Part shown: piece after piece, positions 1-10,830 of the stretch | How positions within the stretch are numbered: position 1 is the stretch's first letter | How the letters are laid out: every line of letters begins with the position of its first letter | Source of the DNA: Pelobates cultripes | Lineage: Eukaryota > Chordata > Amphibia > Anura > Pelobatidae | NCBI GenBank assembly: GCA_933207985.1 | Contig: OW240917.1 | Location: 239,828,051-239,892,050, forward strand | Direction: 5' to 3' | Length of the DNA: 64,000 bases | Program-made: the position numbers and the translations under genes | Notes under the pieces: model-generated | Seen by the model: the letters and a program-made list of their open reading frames with translations, nothing else | Databases searched by the model: none | Told to the model about the DNA's origin: nothing

Positions 1-839
1 AGAACACCAAGTATCAAATCATGTTTGCTCATAGTGTTGCATATGACCCTTGACAATTGTCAATAACCTGTCTGTAGATTTTAACCTCTGGTGGACTGAT
101 GACATTTCTAGGCAGTCTTGATAATGGGATTTACCAATCCAGGTAGTGAAAGGATTAACATTCTTTGTGATTGTTTATTCTCAAAAAGAGGCTTAATTGT
201 TACTGCCCAGTTGCAGAGCATTAATGAGGTTTAATTATGGTATTTGCCTTGTGTCACTGTCAGCTTGTAGAGGTGACAAACCGTCGCCCTAGCTTTTGAG
301 TCCTTGTAGCACCTGGTCCTTATTTATAAATCTTGTCTTGTCACATCATTCTGTTCTAGATTCCTGACTCTGTAGTGGGAGGGGTAGGCTGGGCACACTA
401 AAAAAAAAAAAAGCCAATGCTTGTAAGACATGGGAGCTGAAAACAAAATAGAAGGAACTGGTGAAAGAAGGAGAGCAAGTGTTAGTGTAAATGAAGACAT
501 AAAACAAAAAAATCATGTAGCCATGAGCTTTCTACATCCATACACATCCTTTAATTTGACAACCTCTTGGGGGGATGGGGTTGCCATGGAGATTTCCATG
601 GAGATGGAACTGTGGAATGGTCCAGCAGTTGCTGTATTCAGCTCCAGTGATCATCATTCTAAGATTCTCTTCCTATTTTTTCTTCACTTGATTCCATTAC
701 TCCTTTGTTTGTCTTTTTAATCTTGTCTTGTGTGTTTATTTTATGACTTTTCATGACAGTTGGTTTTCTCTTCCTCATCTGTCTCTAACACACCATGTTC
801 TTGTCTTAACCAATATGTAATTCCCTCTCTACAGTTTGA

Positions 840-842
<3 letters not shown>

Positions 843-917
<75 letters not shown>
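843..917. repeat. (TA)n microsatellite
   Basis: About 37 uninterrupted TA units, then a T-rich tail. The I-Y dipeptide open frames that cross it on both strands are repeat artefacts. Confidence 0.97.
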
Positions 918-920
<3 letters not shown>

Positions 921-2144
921 TATATACATTATGTCCAGATTGTCACTTAAAGACCAATAATATTTTTGTCTTGTCACAATTTGGTCACTGTAGTACCAGT
1001 AGCGGCTATATGCCAGCGCTGCCCTGCTATTGTTAAATCAGTAACATATTCCATTTTTGAATAAGGTACTTAAAGACCAAAATATTATAACGTCATAAGT
1101 CATCTATGATACGTAAAAGATTAAAGCAATATTGTAAAATGTAGAATCCAGGAGGAGTCATTATCATTTTTATTGAAGGCAGGAAAAAGCATGTAAGGAG
1201 TATTTTGGGAGCCATAACTCCCGGCTTCTGCCGTATGTCAAACTGTATCCTCCTGGGAGCTCAAAAGAATAAAATGAGATGCATGTGAAAGAAATGTCCA
1301 GTGCAGACGACACAAGTTCATGGGCTGGGTCTCAGGAGGTTAAACAAGTGGGTGCAAATTCACATTATTATTTACGGAGCCTTGTATTCAAAATTCTAAA
1401 CGGAAACATAGGAACTCAAGTGATTACTTTACACCTCTTAGGATAAAAATCACCTATTAATCTCATTGCACTGTTCAGATTTTCACTGGTAACAAATGCA
1501 TGGGATATCTCCTGTACCAGTGTGATCTCTTAACATTCATTGTAAGCGTAAACTGGATTGTCTTGTTCTAAGAGTCACCTGCATTAGTACAAATTGGGAC
1601 TCCAAATAAATATATACGTTATAGCCATAAATAAGGTGTGGCCTAATTGCCTCTAAAAACATTTTTTGTGTATGTGCCAAATGAAGTTTAGAGAAATCTT
1701 GGTTCATGCACAAGCCTCTGAAGTGATGTAAAAACACGGTATTAAGTGAATATGATGTCAATGTATGCAGTATACAAATATGCAACCACAACTGTTTAAT
1801 GAGAATATTAATACATGCATCCCGCTGTCTACTTCTGGCAATCTCAGTTTATTCTTATTTTGTGTTCATATTTAGATATAAAATGTACTTATAAAAATTA
1901 TACATTTCAAATAAATAGTTTGTTCACTGAATTGGGAGTTGGAGAGAATTGAGCAAAGATTTTGAAGTTTTAGGCTAAAATAACCGCATTTTGAAAAAAT
2001 CATCAACATTTAAATTTTTGCAGTTTATCTATTTCACCTAAAATTTGTAATCATTGTAAATTTTCAGCAGTTCTCAGTTTGCCAATAACCCCTATCTTCA
2101 GTGCTGATATCCTACTATTGCCATCAGTGTGGTTTCGATATATG

Positions 2145-2699
2145 TTAAAGGAACACTATAGTCACCTAAATTACTTTAGCTAAATAAAGCCGTTTTAGTG
2201 TATAGATCATTCCCCTGCAATTTCACTGCTCAATTCACTGTCATTTAGGAGTTAAATCACTTTGTTTCTGTTTATGCAGCCCTAGCCACTCCAAACCTGG
2301 CTATGATTGACAGAGCCTGCATGAAAAAAAAAACTGGTTTCACTTTCAAACAGATGTAATTTACCTTAAATAATTATATCTCAATCTCTAAATTGAACTT
2401 TAATCACATACAGGAGGCTCTGGCAGGGTCTAGCAAGCTATTAACATAGCAGGGGATAAGAAAATCTTATTTAAACAGAACTTGCAATAAAGAAAGCCTA
2501 AATAGGGCTCTCTTTACAGGAAGTGTTTATGGAAGGCTGTGCAAGTCACATGCAGGGAGGTGTGACTAGGGTTCATAAACAAAGGGATTTAACTCCTAAA
2601 TGGCAGAAGATTGAGCAGTGAGGCTACAGGGGCATGTTCTATACACCAAAACTGCTTCATTAAGCTAAAGTTGTTCAGGTGACTATAGTGTCCCTTTAA
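2145..2699 (+). mobile_element. T2-like MITE, subfamily A
   Basis: Starts TTAAAGGAACACTATAGTC and ends with the inverted form GACTATAGTGTCCCTTTAA, with TTAA at both edges. This fits the T2/Kolobok MITE end consensus TTAAAGGRR. The arms are much longer than the terminal repeat: the segment around the 'ATTTAGGAGTTAAATC' motif near 2250 recurs inverted near 2590, so most of the element can fold back on itself. The same family occurs at 4975-5529 (inverted), 28699-29251, 35536-36573 and 39696-40814. Confidence 0.88.
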
Positions 2700-2809
2700 T
2701 TGTCATTCAAGAAACCATGGCTTCCACCATTTTAAGTTTTCTGTATTTTATGTACTTACATGGTTTTCTAGTAATGCAGTCTTTCACTCCTCTTGGTTTC
2801 TGTATTTGT

Positions 2810-3292
2810 TTAAAGGACCACTATAGGCACCCAGACCACTTCAGCTTAATAAAGGGGTCTGGGTACCAGGTCCAGCTAGGATTAACCCTTTCTTCTATAA
2901 ACAGCAGTTTCAGAGAAACTGCTATGTTTATAATAGGGTTAATCCAGCCTCTAGTGGCTGTCTCACTGACAGCCGCTAGAGGCGCTTCCGCGCTTCTCAC
3001 TGTGATTTTCACAGTGAGAAGACGCCAGCGTCCATAAGAAAGCATTGAGAATGCTTTCCTATGGACTGGCTGAATGCGCGCGTGGCTTGTGATGACGACG
3101 AGAAGGAGGAGGAGGAGGAGGAGGAGAGGAGGAGGAGAGTCCCCCGCCCAGCGCTGGAAAAATAGGTAAATTTAACCCCCTTCCACACCCTAGAGCCCGG
3201 CGAGAGGGGGGCCCTGAGGGTGGGGGCACCCTCATGGCACTATAGTGCCAGAAAAACAAGTATGTTTTCCTGGCACTATAGTGGTCCTTTAA
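2810..3292 (+). mobile_element. T2-like MITE, subfamily B (hairpin-chain type)
   Basis: TTAA-flanked, with ends AAAGGACCACTATAGGC and inverted CACTATAGTGGTCCTTT. The interior is a series of short palindromes: around the 'CAGACCACTTC' motif, the 'GCAGTTTC' motif, the 'CTCTAGTGGCTGTC' motif, 'CTTCTCACTGTG' and 'GAATGCTTTCC'. A GGA-rich tract (about 3100-3135) sits in the middle. The internal splice-donor-like site found in other copies is weakened here to GTAAAT (3166). Confidence 0.88.
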
Positions 3293-3705
3293 AAAGAAGG
3301 TAAAAAAACACCATTTGAAGGCAATTTCTTACTGTATTATTCTGAAGTCAAAAAGTATTTTTTCCCCATTTTGTTTCAATCAGATTTCTCATTGGATCAA
3401 CAAACGGGTCACCCTGCATATTAAGTACTCTATTTATTCTTGAAAAATTACCAATAAAAGCAATTTTTTTACCGATATACAATTTGTATAGAACCCAATA
3501 ATAGATTGTCCATTCAGTATAATTTTCCAATAACTCTGTGTAGATTCTAAACATTTGTGAAATTTCTAAACCTCAGAATTAGGTGGTACCTAGCCTTTAA
3601 GTCTGTCACTTGCCGTTAGTATAATTTGGGCTTAGGGAGGACTGACTTTTAACCTATCACTGGAAATGTGACATTAAGTCCATCACTGTCTTCATTCTCT
3701 CGAAG

Positions 3706-3863
3706 GTATCGGGAATCAGTGTGACTAATGGGAAAGACCAGCTGGTAGTCTTCCACACGAAGGACCAGAAGGACCTAATTGTGTGTTTAGGTGTTTGTGG
3801 ACAACCACCTTATGAGAGCCGAGTGGGGGAACTGGTCGGTGTCCTAGTCAATCATTTCAAGAG
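3706..3863 (+). CDS. MYO1D: Unconventional myosin-Id, penultimate coding exon (TH1 tail)
   Basis: The 158-nt exon encodes 52 residues plus two bases of a split codon, including the stretches [20 protein letters not shown] and [14 protein letters not shown]. These match the C-terminal TH1 (lipid-binding tail) region of vertebrate myosin ID. An acceptor (TCTCGAAG) precedes it and a strong donor (GAG|GTAAGTG) follows. The split AG|T codon joins in frame to the exon at 14097. MYO1D is an actin-based class I motor of membranes and endosomes, needed for left-right asymmetry in frogs and fish. The motor and IQ exons are upstream of the window. Confidence 0.95.
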
Positions 3864-4974
3864 GTAAGTGTTCTACAGAGAAAATAGCTTTATAAGATGT
3901 TGCATTAATACTATGTATTCCTTTTATGCATTTTGCTCCTAGATTTTATTTCCCTTTAACAATAAATTATTATATTTCCATAATGTAATTCTCAATACAG
4001 CACTACTTTAATTCATGCAATATGTGACCATATGTGTAAATACAATTTTTCTATAAAAGAGGAGCTATATCAGAAACAGGAACTCTTACAAAAAAACGCA
4101 AACAAAACATTATCATGGTTATTTACTGTAGCAGAGCTCGTGTATCCAAACTACATACCTCCGCTAGGATTTCCTCGTAGCTAGAAGAAGAGCCCTTCAG
4201 TGATTACAGACCCTTTACCCAGACCTCAAATAATGCTGGGGAGACTAACCAACTTTATTGAGCACAATGTAGCCTTTTATGCACAGACCCCCAGCATGGG
4301 GTCTTAATTCATACATCGCTGATCTCACCTTGCCATCTCTGTATCTGGGAGATGATTGAGTCACCTCTCACTAAACTAATTATCTCACGGATACAGAGAC
4401 CCCAAAAGAGGGGGGGAAAAAACCTAAAACATCCCCGAACCACCACGTGTTATACATTACCAGATAGCTCTTATTGGAGCATCCAATCTGTGGAATTAGC
4501 CCACTGCAGAACTTCACCTTCATTGCCTCCATGTATAGGGTAGTGGATTTGCCTAACAGTACAATAAATACACATGCTTAGTTCAAATATCAAGAAAAAA
4601 AACAAAGTTTATATGAATGTACAAGAAATGTATTCCCTGAAAACCACATGGAGTAGAGGATTGTTGTCTAAATAATGCTCAAACTGGACTTCGGTACACC
4701 ACACTCCTAAATGCACAATGATAATAATATCTAACTAAAAGATAGCCAGGAGCAAATATTTATGACAGGCGAAGTTATATACACTACAGTCACTAGCAAC
4801 AGGTAGATAACAGTACAATCAATAAACAAACACATATGCATAGTTGTAAATGTACATATAAAAGGACAATTCATTTTTAAAAATAAAGTGCAAACAGATC
4901 AATTAGATAAATATGAATGTCCAAAGTAGGAAAGTCCAAAAATATACTGCAAAGTATTAGTATTCCATCGTCTC

Positions 4975-5529
4975 TTAAAGGGACTCTATAGTCACCTGAA
5001 CAACTTTAGCTTAATGGAGCAGTTTTGGTGTATAGAACATGCCCTTGCAGCCTCACTGCTCAATCCTCTGTCATTTTGGAGATAAATCCTTTTGTTTATG
5101 AACCCTAGTCACACCTCCCTGCATGTGACTTGCACAGCCTTTCATAAACACTTCCTGTAAAGAGAGCCCTATGTAGGCTTTCTTTATTGCAAGTTCTGTT
5201 TAATTAAGATTTTCTTATCCCCTGCTATGTTAATAGCTTGCTAGACCCCGCAAGAGCCTCCTGTATGTGATTAAAGTTCAATTTAGAGATTGAGATACAA
5301 TTATTTAAGGTAAATTGCATCTGTTTGAAAGTGAAACCAGTTTTTTTTTTCATGCAGGCTCTGTCAATCATAGCCAGGGGAGGTGTGGCTAGGGCTGCAT
5401 AAACAGAAACAAAGTGATTTAACTCCTAAATGACCGTGAATTGAGCAGTGAAATTGCAGGGGAATGATCTATACACTAAAACTGCTTTATTTAGCTAAAT
5501 TAATTTAGGTGACTATAGTGTTCCTTTAA
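4975..5529 (-). mobile_element. T2-like MITE, subfamily A (inverted copy)
   Basis: TTAA-flanked, with ends AAAGGGACTCTATAGTCACC and the inverted CACC-type end. The body is the reverse complement of the copy at 2145-2699 over nearly its whole length, including the poly(T)-plus-CATGCAGGCTC motif. Confidence 0.87.
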
Positions 5530-5967
5530 AATTGGATATGAAACAAATGTGGCAGTTTGCTCTGAATAACGTTGCAGCATATCTTGTAGTAATGTTTCAA
5601 CGATGTTGCACTTATCAGTCTTGCTTGCTAAATTATATAGTAATCAATATATATTCAGGAGAGTACACAGTCCTGAATGTTATCATGTGAAGGAATATGG
5701 AAAATAGAGGTAAACTCCATTGTGGCTTGATCCAGCAGGTGACCTATAAACAAAAAAGAATGATCCACAGTGTTCACTGTATATATGAAACTTTATTATT
5801 AAATAGATTAGAAACACTTACATGGGTGATATAAGATGTAGTGCAACTCCAGAACTCCCAGTAGTATTTCTGCTAGAAGTCTCTCCCAAGTCTCGCAAGG
5901 AATATAGTGTTAAATGCTCTCTCTACCCAAACATTAGTCGAGACTTGATGAAGGGTAAAACAACCAC

Positions 5968-7690
5968 TTTTTTTTTTTTTCAATTTGACAATTTTTATTG
6001 TTATTTTTCAAGTATTGAAACTGGGGTTACAGAAAGGAAAAAGGGGAGGGTAGGCATTTGTGTTACATCAATTGCATTCCAGTAAGACATTTCCATCGTT
6101 CACAGTTGGATTTAGCAGTTGCGTGTTCCCAATGAGTCTTGTCATGCTCTTATGTGATGCTTGTTAAGGCTATTGTTTCTCACAGTTGTTTAGTTGCCTT
6201 AGGTAAGGGGGAAGAAGGTTTTGGTGGTGTAGGGGAGAGGGGGGTGGGGGGGTATGGGAACAGGGTACCTTTTTCAGTTTAGCCCTGGTAGCCCTGTCTC
6301 TTTTGGCTGGTTCTCTGTTTTTTGGGGCTGTACCCTCAGAAACTATTTACAATGTGGGTTCTCTTTCCGCAGTGCCCTGGGGCCCGTTTAATGATTGGTT
6401 TGTCCTCTTTAACCTCATTCATGTCTCCAAGTTAAAAGCGCCAGCCCCTACGTCTCCGGTCCATCGGTTGACCGTTTCGTTATGCTCTATCCCTCTCACA
6501 TCTATCTGTTTTTTTTTTTTTTTTCTCCCTCTCTCTCTTTCCTCAGGTTTCCGACCCCTCCTCCCTCTCTTCCCTCTTGATGTATGTTTCTCCGGACTAA
6601 GATTAGTATCAATGAGCAATGCCCCCTTGATCATCTCCTCTACTCCCCTCCAATATTCCTTGAGAGACGAACAGGTCCACCAGATGTGGAACATCGTGCT
6701 CTCTTCTTTTAAGCATCTCCAGCATAGCTTTGAAGTGCCGGGGCAGATGCTAGCCAGTCTAGTTGGCACCAGATACCATCGGATTTGTATCTTGCGCATG
6801 AGCTCTAAGTGGGAAGCGCATCTGGATCTGCCCTTGTGTGCAGTGAAGGCCTTGTTCCATTGCTCTTCTGAGAATATTGTACCTATGTCCCTATGCCATG
6901 CCTCTCTAAAGTTGTCTATCTGCGGTTGTTGGCTGGAATTGTTGAGCATTGCATAGAGGAGTGAGAGTGGTTTCTTGGGCATGGTCATGGATATACACGC
7001 TCTTTCTACGCATTTCGCGTGTGTCGGGGTAGATAGGGTGGTGTTGTGTGTCAATATGCCTTTTAGTTGTAAGTAAGAGAATATCATCCTTTGCGGCAAG
7101 TCATACTCTGCTTGCAGGTCTGGGAATTGTTTCAGTAGTTCTTGACTATCTAGGTGTTTAACTAGTGTGCATCCTTTTTCGATCCATGTGCGGTGGTCTA
7201 AATTGGGGTGTGCTATATGTATACTATATAGGGGAGTGGCCATCGCCCAGTCAGTGGTATACCCTAGCTGTGGTTTGGCCATGTCCCAGGTTTTTAGCAG
7301 GGTGTCTGTTGTGGTGAGCATCCCTGGGAGCGATGGTCGTCTCCCGTGCGGTACCCAGAAGAGGTACCTGAGGCCCCTGGGGCATGCCCAGGTCGACTCC
7401 ATCTCTACCCATTGTGGTGGGTTGTGTGTGCCTGTATGGCTGTGGCGAGCAGCGCTGCCTTATAGTACATTTGCACTTCTGTGGCATTCCCAACCCCCCC
7501 GTGCCACCTTTTTAGTAAAAATCCTTGTGGCTATTCAAATTCTTTTGTGTGCCCAAACGAAGCAAGTGATGTTTTTTTGCAGCCGTCTTAAGTATGTGTT
7601 TGGTAGGGGGATCTGTAGTGTTCTGAGTAGGTACTGAAATTTTGGCAGTAGCATCATCTTCACCGCCGCCAGTCTCCCTAAAGTGTTTAT
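5968..7690 (-). mobile_element. L1-like LINE, 5'-truncated 3' end with poly(A)
   Basis: On the minus strand a 327-residue open frame (7402 to 6419) resembles the C-terminus of an L1/Tx1-group ORF2. It has a late Cys/His cluster of the form CWRC...HIWWTC followed by a basic tail. Further upstream on the minus strand (7690 to 7400), in other frames, there is degraded sequence typical of the ORF2 region after the reverse transcriptase. The left edge is a 13-base T run (a poly(A) tail on the minus strand) 13 bases past an AATAAA (5999 to 5994), the usual 3' end of such an insertion. Frameshifts and the missing endonuclease and RT core make it a dead copy. Confidence 0.8.
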
Positions 7691-7779
7691 TTTATTTTTT
7701 TTTTGCTTTATTTAAATCCTGGACTGTTAGGGGTTACTGGAGGACTGGGTTGGGAACCACTGGTCTAGAGAGATTATGG

Positions 7780-8900
7780 TACTGCAGATCAGTCCTAATG
7801 TTCCTAGTGTTCAGTTATTCTCTTCTTCATGAACCTCTTGGTACTTCCTGCATACTGTTAGTAGATCTATTACTCCTGAGGTGTTACAATTCATCCTGGA
7901 TTGAATCTTGTAATGTTTATCCTGCACATTAGACTTGGAACTGCTTGTAGTTCTCTATTGGGGAGAATTTTTGGTACATCCCGAATATTTCCCACATCTG
8001 GAGAATCTTCCTACCTGTTATCCTCCTGTCTCAATACTTCTGTCTTTATTCTGTACTGTTGGTGCCAGCATACATTTTAGATTGAGAGCTTTAGAAAATA
8101 CAATTTTAGGAGTCACACCTAGTATATTATCCAAAATCGGATAGCTTCTCAGAACATCCCAGTACTTCTGAAGGATATCGCTAATAATGGGAACGAAATT
8201 GCTGGTATGCTTGTATAACTGCAATATCTGTAGTACGAACTTCCTTTGGTCTAAGGATTTCCTCTCTTGGCAGTGCCAGAGCTTGCTCTATGGCAATATC
8301 CAAGATAGATCAGGGTTGCCTTTCCCCCAAAAAATGACTCTTTAATTCTTCCATTTGTGATCTGCATACTTCTAGTTCTGAGCAGTTCCACTTATTTCTC
8401 TTAAATTGTCTGAATTAATTGTTATTCAATCAGGTCTTTTTGTGATGACTACCAGCAGGGATGAAATGATACTGCCAGTGAGTACTGGATGGCCTTGCAA
8501 CCTTGCAGATGTTTGATGACAGATGTGACATCTGCATTAATCACAATCATTTTGTGACTCCAAACAATCTCTGATAGGGTATTTGTATCTTAAGGAAACC
8601 ACTCAAGTAATAATCAAAGTTTACTAGATTCTGTAAGTGAGTGATACAATGATGATCTTCCTGGGGGATAATTTAGTGTCTTGTGAATCTTCGGTAGATG
8701 ATAAAAACCAGTATCCTTGGGTGTTGCATGTATAAATAATTGAATTCTCTATTGTTCGGAATCCCTCGCTCTTGACCATTATCATAGATCTTTGAGTTTC
8801 TTCATGAATTAATATGTAAGATCAACCTCTAGAAACTGATGCCTCTCCCAATCCTCTAAAAGTCTGGTGTTTTTTCATGTAGTCTAAATCAGACGTGCCT
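7780..8900 (-). mobile_element. Penelope-like retroelement fragment
   Basis: Minus-strand translation, across frameshifts and stops, shows segments typical of Penelope-like elements. First, near 8700, is a degraded form of the RT motif with consensus GFYxLPKIHK. Next, at 8224-8018, is a run resembling the conserved block after the RT (SNFVPIISDILQKYWDVL, then a K-F-A-L-N-L-K-LAP pattern). Then comes an F-x-CG-x-x-x-x-C cysteine motif near 7985, and finally a C-N-T-x-G-V-I-x-L-L-T-x-C pattern like the start of a GIY-YIG endonuclease. It is clearly inactive. The family call is fairly secure; the edges are approximate. Confidence 0.68.
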
Positions 8901-9617
8901 GAAAGGAAGATCCCCATATGTTTTAAAACTACATTTCAATGTTACTTTGTCATTCTAAAGGAATTCTGCACAGTCATGGGAGTTTTAGTTTTACAACATC
9001 TAGGGATCTACTTTTTTGGTAGCCCTGGTCTAAATACACTAGATTATTTAACAATACACTAAAACATATAGAAATCTTTTCTAATGCAATTACCATTCTC
9101 TGTTTTATGGTTGTCCTCCGACTTCCAAAATTTTGCTAATCTAGAGTGTATTTGGACGTTAATTCTTGACCTATCTCCTCCAATTATACTTCTATTGCCA
9201 CGTGATGACAGAACCAAATTATTACTCTATATGTATTAAGGGCACTTTGTTGAGCATGTTTTTCCCCTTTCCACTGAATGGTGGCACTATTGCTGTGGTA
9301 GCTCAGTGGCAATTCCCTTCACACCAAAAGAGTGGTAACATAAATTAGACTGAGTCACGGCCATGGGCGTCCGCAGGGGGGGGCAAGAGGGGGCACTTGC
9401 CCCCCCCTGGATTTTTCAGCTTGTTCTGCTATTTTATGTGAGATTTAAAATGAACTGCAATACCGGCGCTGGCCAGTAGGAGAGAGACAGGGATAGGAAG
9501 CTGCATCTTATCCCTGCTTCTCTCTGCTGATTGCAACTGCAGGGGAACAACACATGCAGCCAGAGAGACAGCCTACAGATCAGGTAAGTAAGGGATGGGG
9601 GGGAAGGTTTGAGAGGA

Positions 9618-10050
9618 GGGCAGCCCATAGATTTAGGGGGGGCAGCAGTCCATAGATTGGGGGGAGGGGCAGAAGCCCATAGATTTGGGGGGGGCAGCAG
9701 CCTATAGATTTGGGGGGGGCAGCAGCCTATAGATTTGGGAGGGGCAGCAGCCCATGTGATTTAGGAGGGGGCAGCAGCCCATAGATTTGGGCAGCAGCCT
9801 TTTGGGATTTGGGGCAAGTGGAGTCTGCTATTTTAGCAGCAGCCCATAAGATTTGGGGATGTGGGCAGCAGCCCATAGATTTGGGACAGCAGCCCATAGG
9901 GACACAAGCAGCCCATGTGATTTGGGGAGTGGGGCAGCAGCCCATGATGGGAGGGGGGCAGCAGCCTATAGATTTCCAAGGCAGCCCATAGATTTGGGCA
10001 GCAGCCCGTAGATAGCATTTTTGGGGGGGGGCAGCAGCCTATAGATATAT
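9618..10050. repeat. Minisatellite, about 22-26 bp unit, inside the hAT element
   Basis: About 17 degenerate repeats of a unit like GGGGCAGCAGCCCATAGATT, varying in G-run length and in CATAG/CTATAG/CATGTG. The C/G-rich open frames in this stretch are repeat artefacts. Confidence 0.9.
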
Positions 10051-10069
10051 AGAAATGAACAGGAAGGGT

Positions 10070-10420
10070 CAGCAAGGAGCTGGAAGGTAAAGCAGCACAA
10101 AGGTAAAGTAGAAGGAGCAGAAAGGGTCAGAAATGAGCTGGAAGGGCAGCAGAAGAGAGGGGCAGAAGGAGCACAAACATAAAGTAGGAGAATGAGCAGG
10201 AAGGGCCTGCAAGGAGCAGGAAGGAGCACAAAGGGACAGCAAGGAGCACAAAGGTAAAGTAGGAGAAAGAGCAGAAAGGGACAGCAAGGAGCACAAAGGT
10301 AAAGTAGAAAAGGGAGCAGAAAGGGTCTGCAAGGAGCAGAAAGGGATCAGAATGAGAAAGGAGCAGAAGGGCGCAAAATAAGCAGAAAGGTAAAAGAGCA
10401 GAAGGTGCCAAGGATAGAAA
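10070..10420. repeat. Purine-rich minisatellite inside the hAT element
   Basis: Tandem degenerate units built from AGCACAAAGGTAAAGTAG and GGAGCAGAAAGGGACAGCAA motifs. One strand is almost free of pyrimidines. Confidence 0.85.
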
Positions 10421-10616
10421 ACAGTGTCAGAAGAAAAAAAAAGACTGTCAAATGAAGGAGAGGAAAAGGAGATTGGAGCAGGAAGGAACCTTCCACTTTA
10501 TTCAGGACACCACATCATAAGGCTTTGGTACCTGGGCCTGGCAGGGAAACGCTGGACCTTCTCATCTCCAAAGGTAAAAAAATATCAGTATTAATGTGTT
10601 CACTTTTATTTACTGA

Positions 10617-10830
10617 GTGTCAGGAAGCACAGAGTGCCGTTGGGTAGGGGTGTTGCTGATTGGCTAGAGCGGTCAGCTGGCACTCTAAGCCAATCAGTAG
10701 CTCCCCATTCATAAAAAAGTAAAAATATTTTATGAACCGGGAACTAGCGATTGGCTTAGAGCGTCAACTGACCACTCTAGCCAATCAGCGGCACCCATGC
10801 CTGACGTCAATCTGCACTTCCTGACACTCT
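10617..10830. repeat. Long imperfect palindrome inside the hAT element
   Basis: Left arm about 10617-10709 (GTGTCAGGAAGCACAGAGTG ... TTGGCTAGAGCGGTCAGCTG). Right arm about 10733-10830 carries the inverse (GACCACTCTAGCCAATCAG ... CACTTCCTGACACTC). The AT-rich loop is about 25 bases. The arms carry CCAAT-box-like ATTGGCT/AGCCAAT motifs. Confidence 0.8.

Larger units (their letters stand above)
1..3705 (+). other. MYO1D: MYO1D intron (3' part), with repeats
   Basis: Non-coding sequence upstream of the penultimate MYO1D coding exon; the preceding exon is outside the window. I found no exon-like open frame with splice sites here. It holds a long TA microsatellite and two T2-like MITEs, listed separately. 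The rest looks like ordinary AT-rich intronic DNA. Confidence 0.75.

Noticed and set aside
741..1036. Open frames on both strands across the TA tract
   Set aside because: Translation is an I-Y dipeptide run caused by the microsatellite; no gene signal. The same applies to 56914-57327.
6303..7637. Plus-strand open frames of 217 and 156 codons
   Set aside because: They are antisense to the L1-like ORF2 fragment, whose minus-strand translation carries the recognisable Cys/His motif.
9727..10411. Several Cys/Pro/Leu-rich open frames
   Set aside because: Produced by the two minisatellites inside the hAT element.
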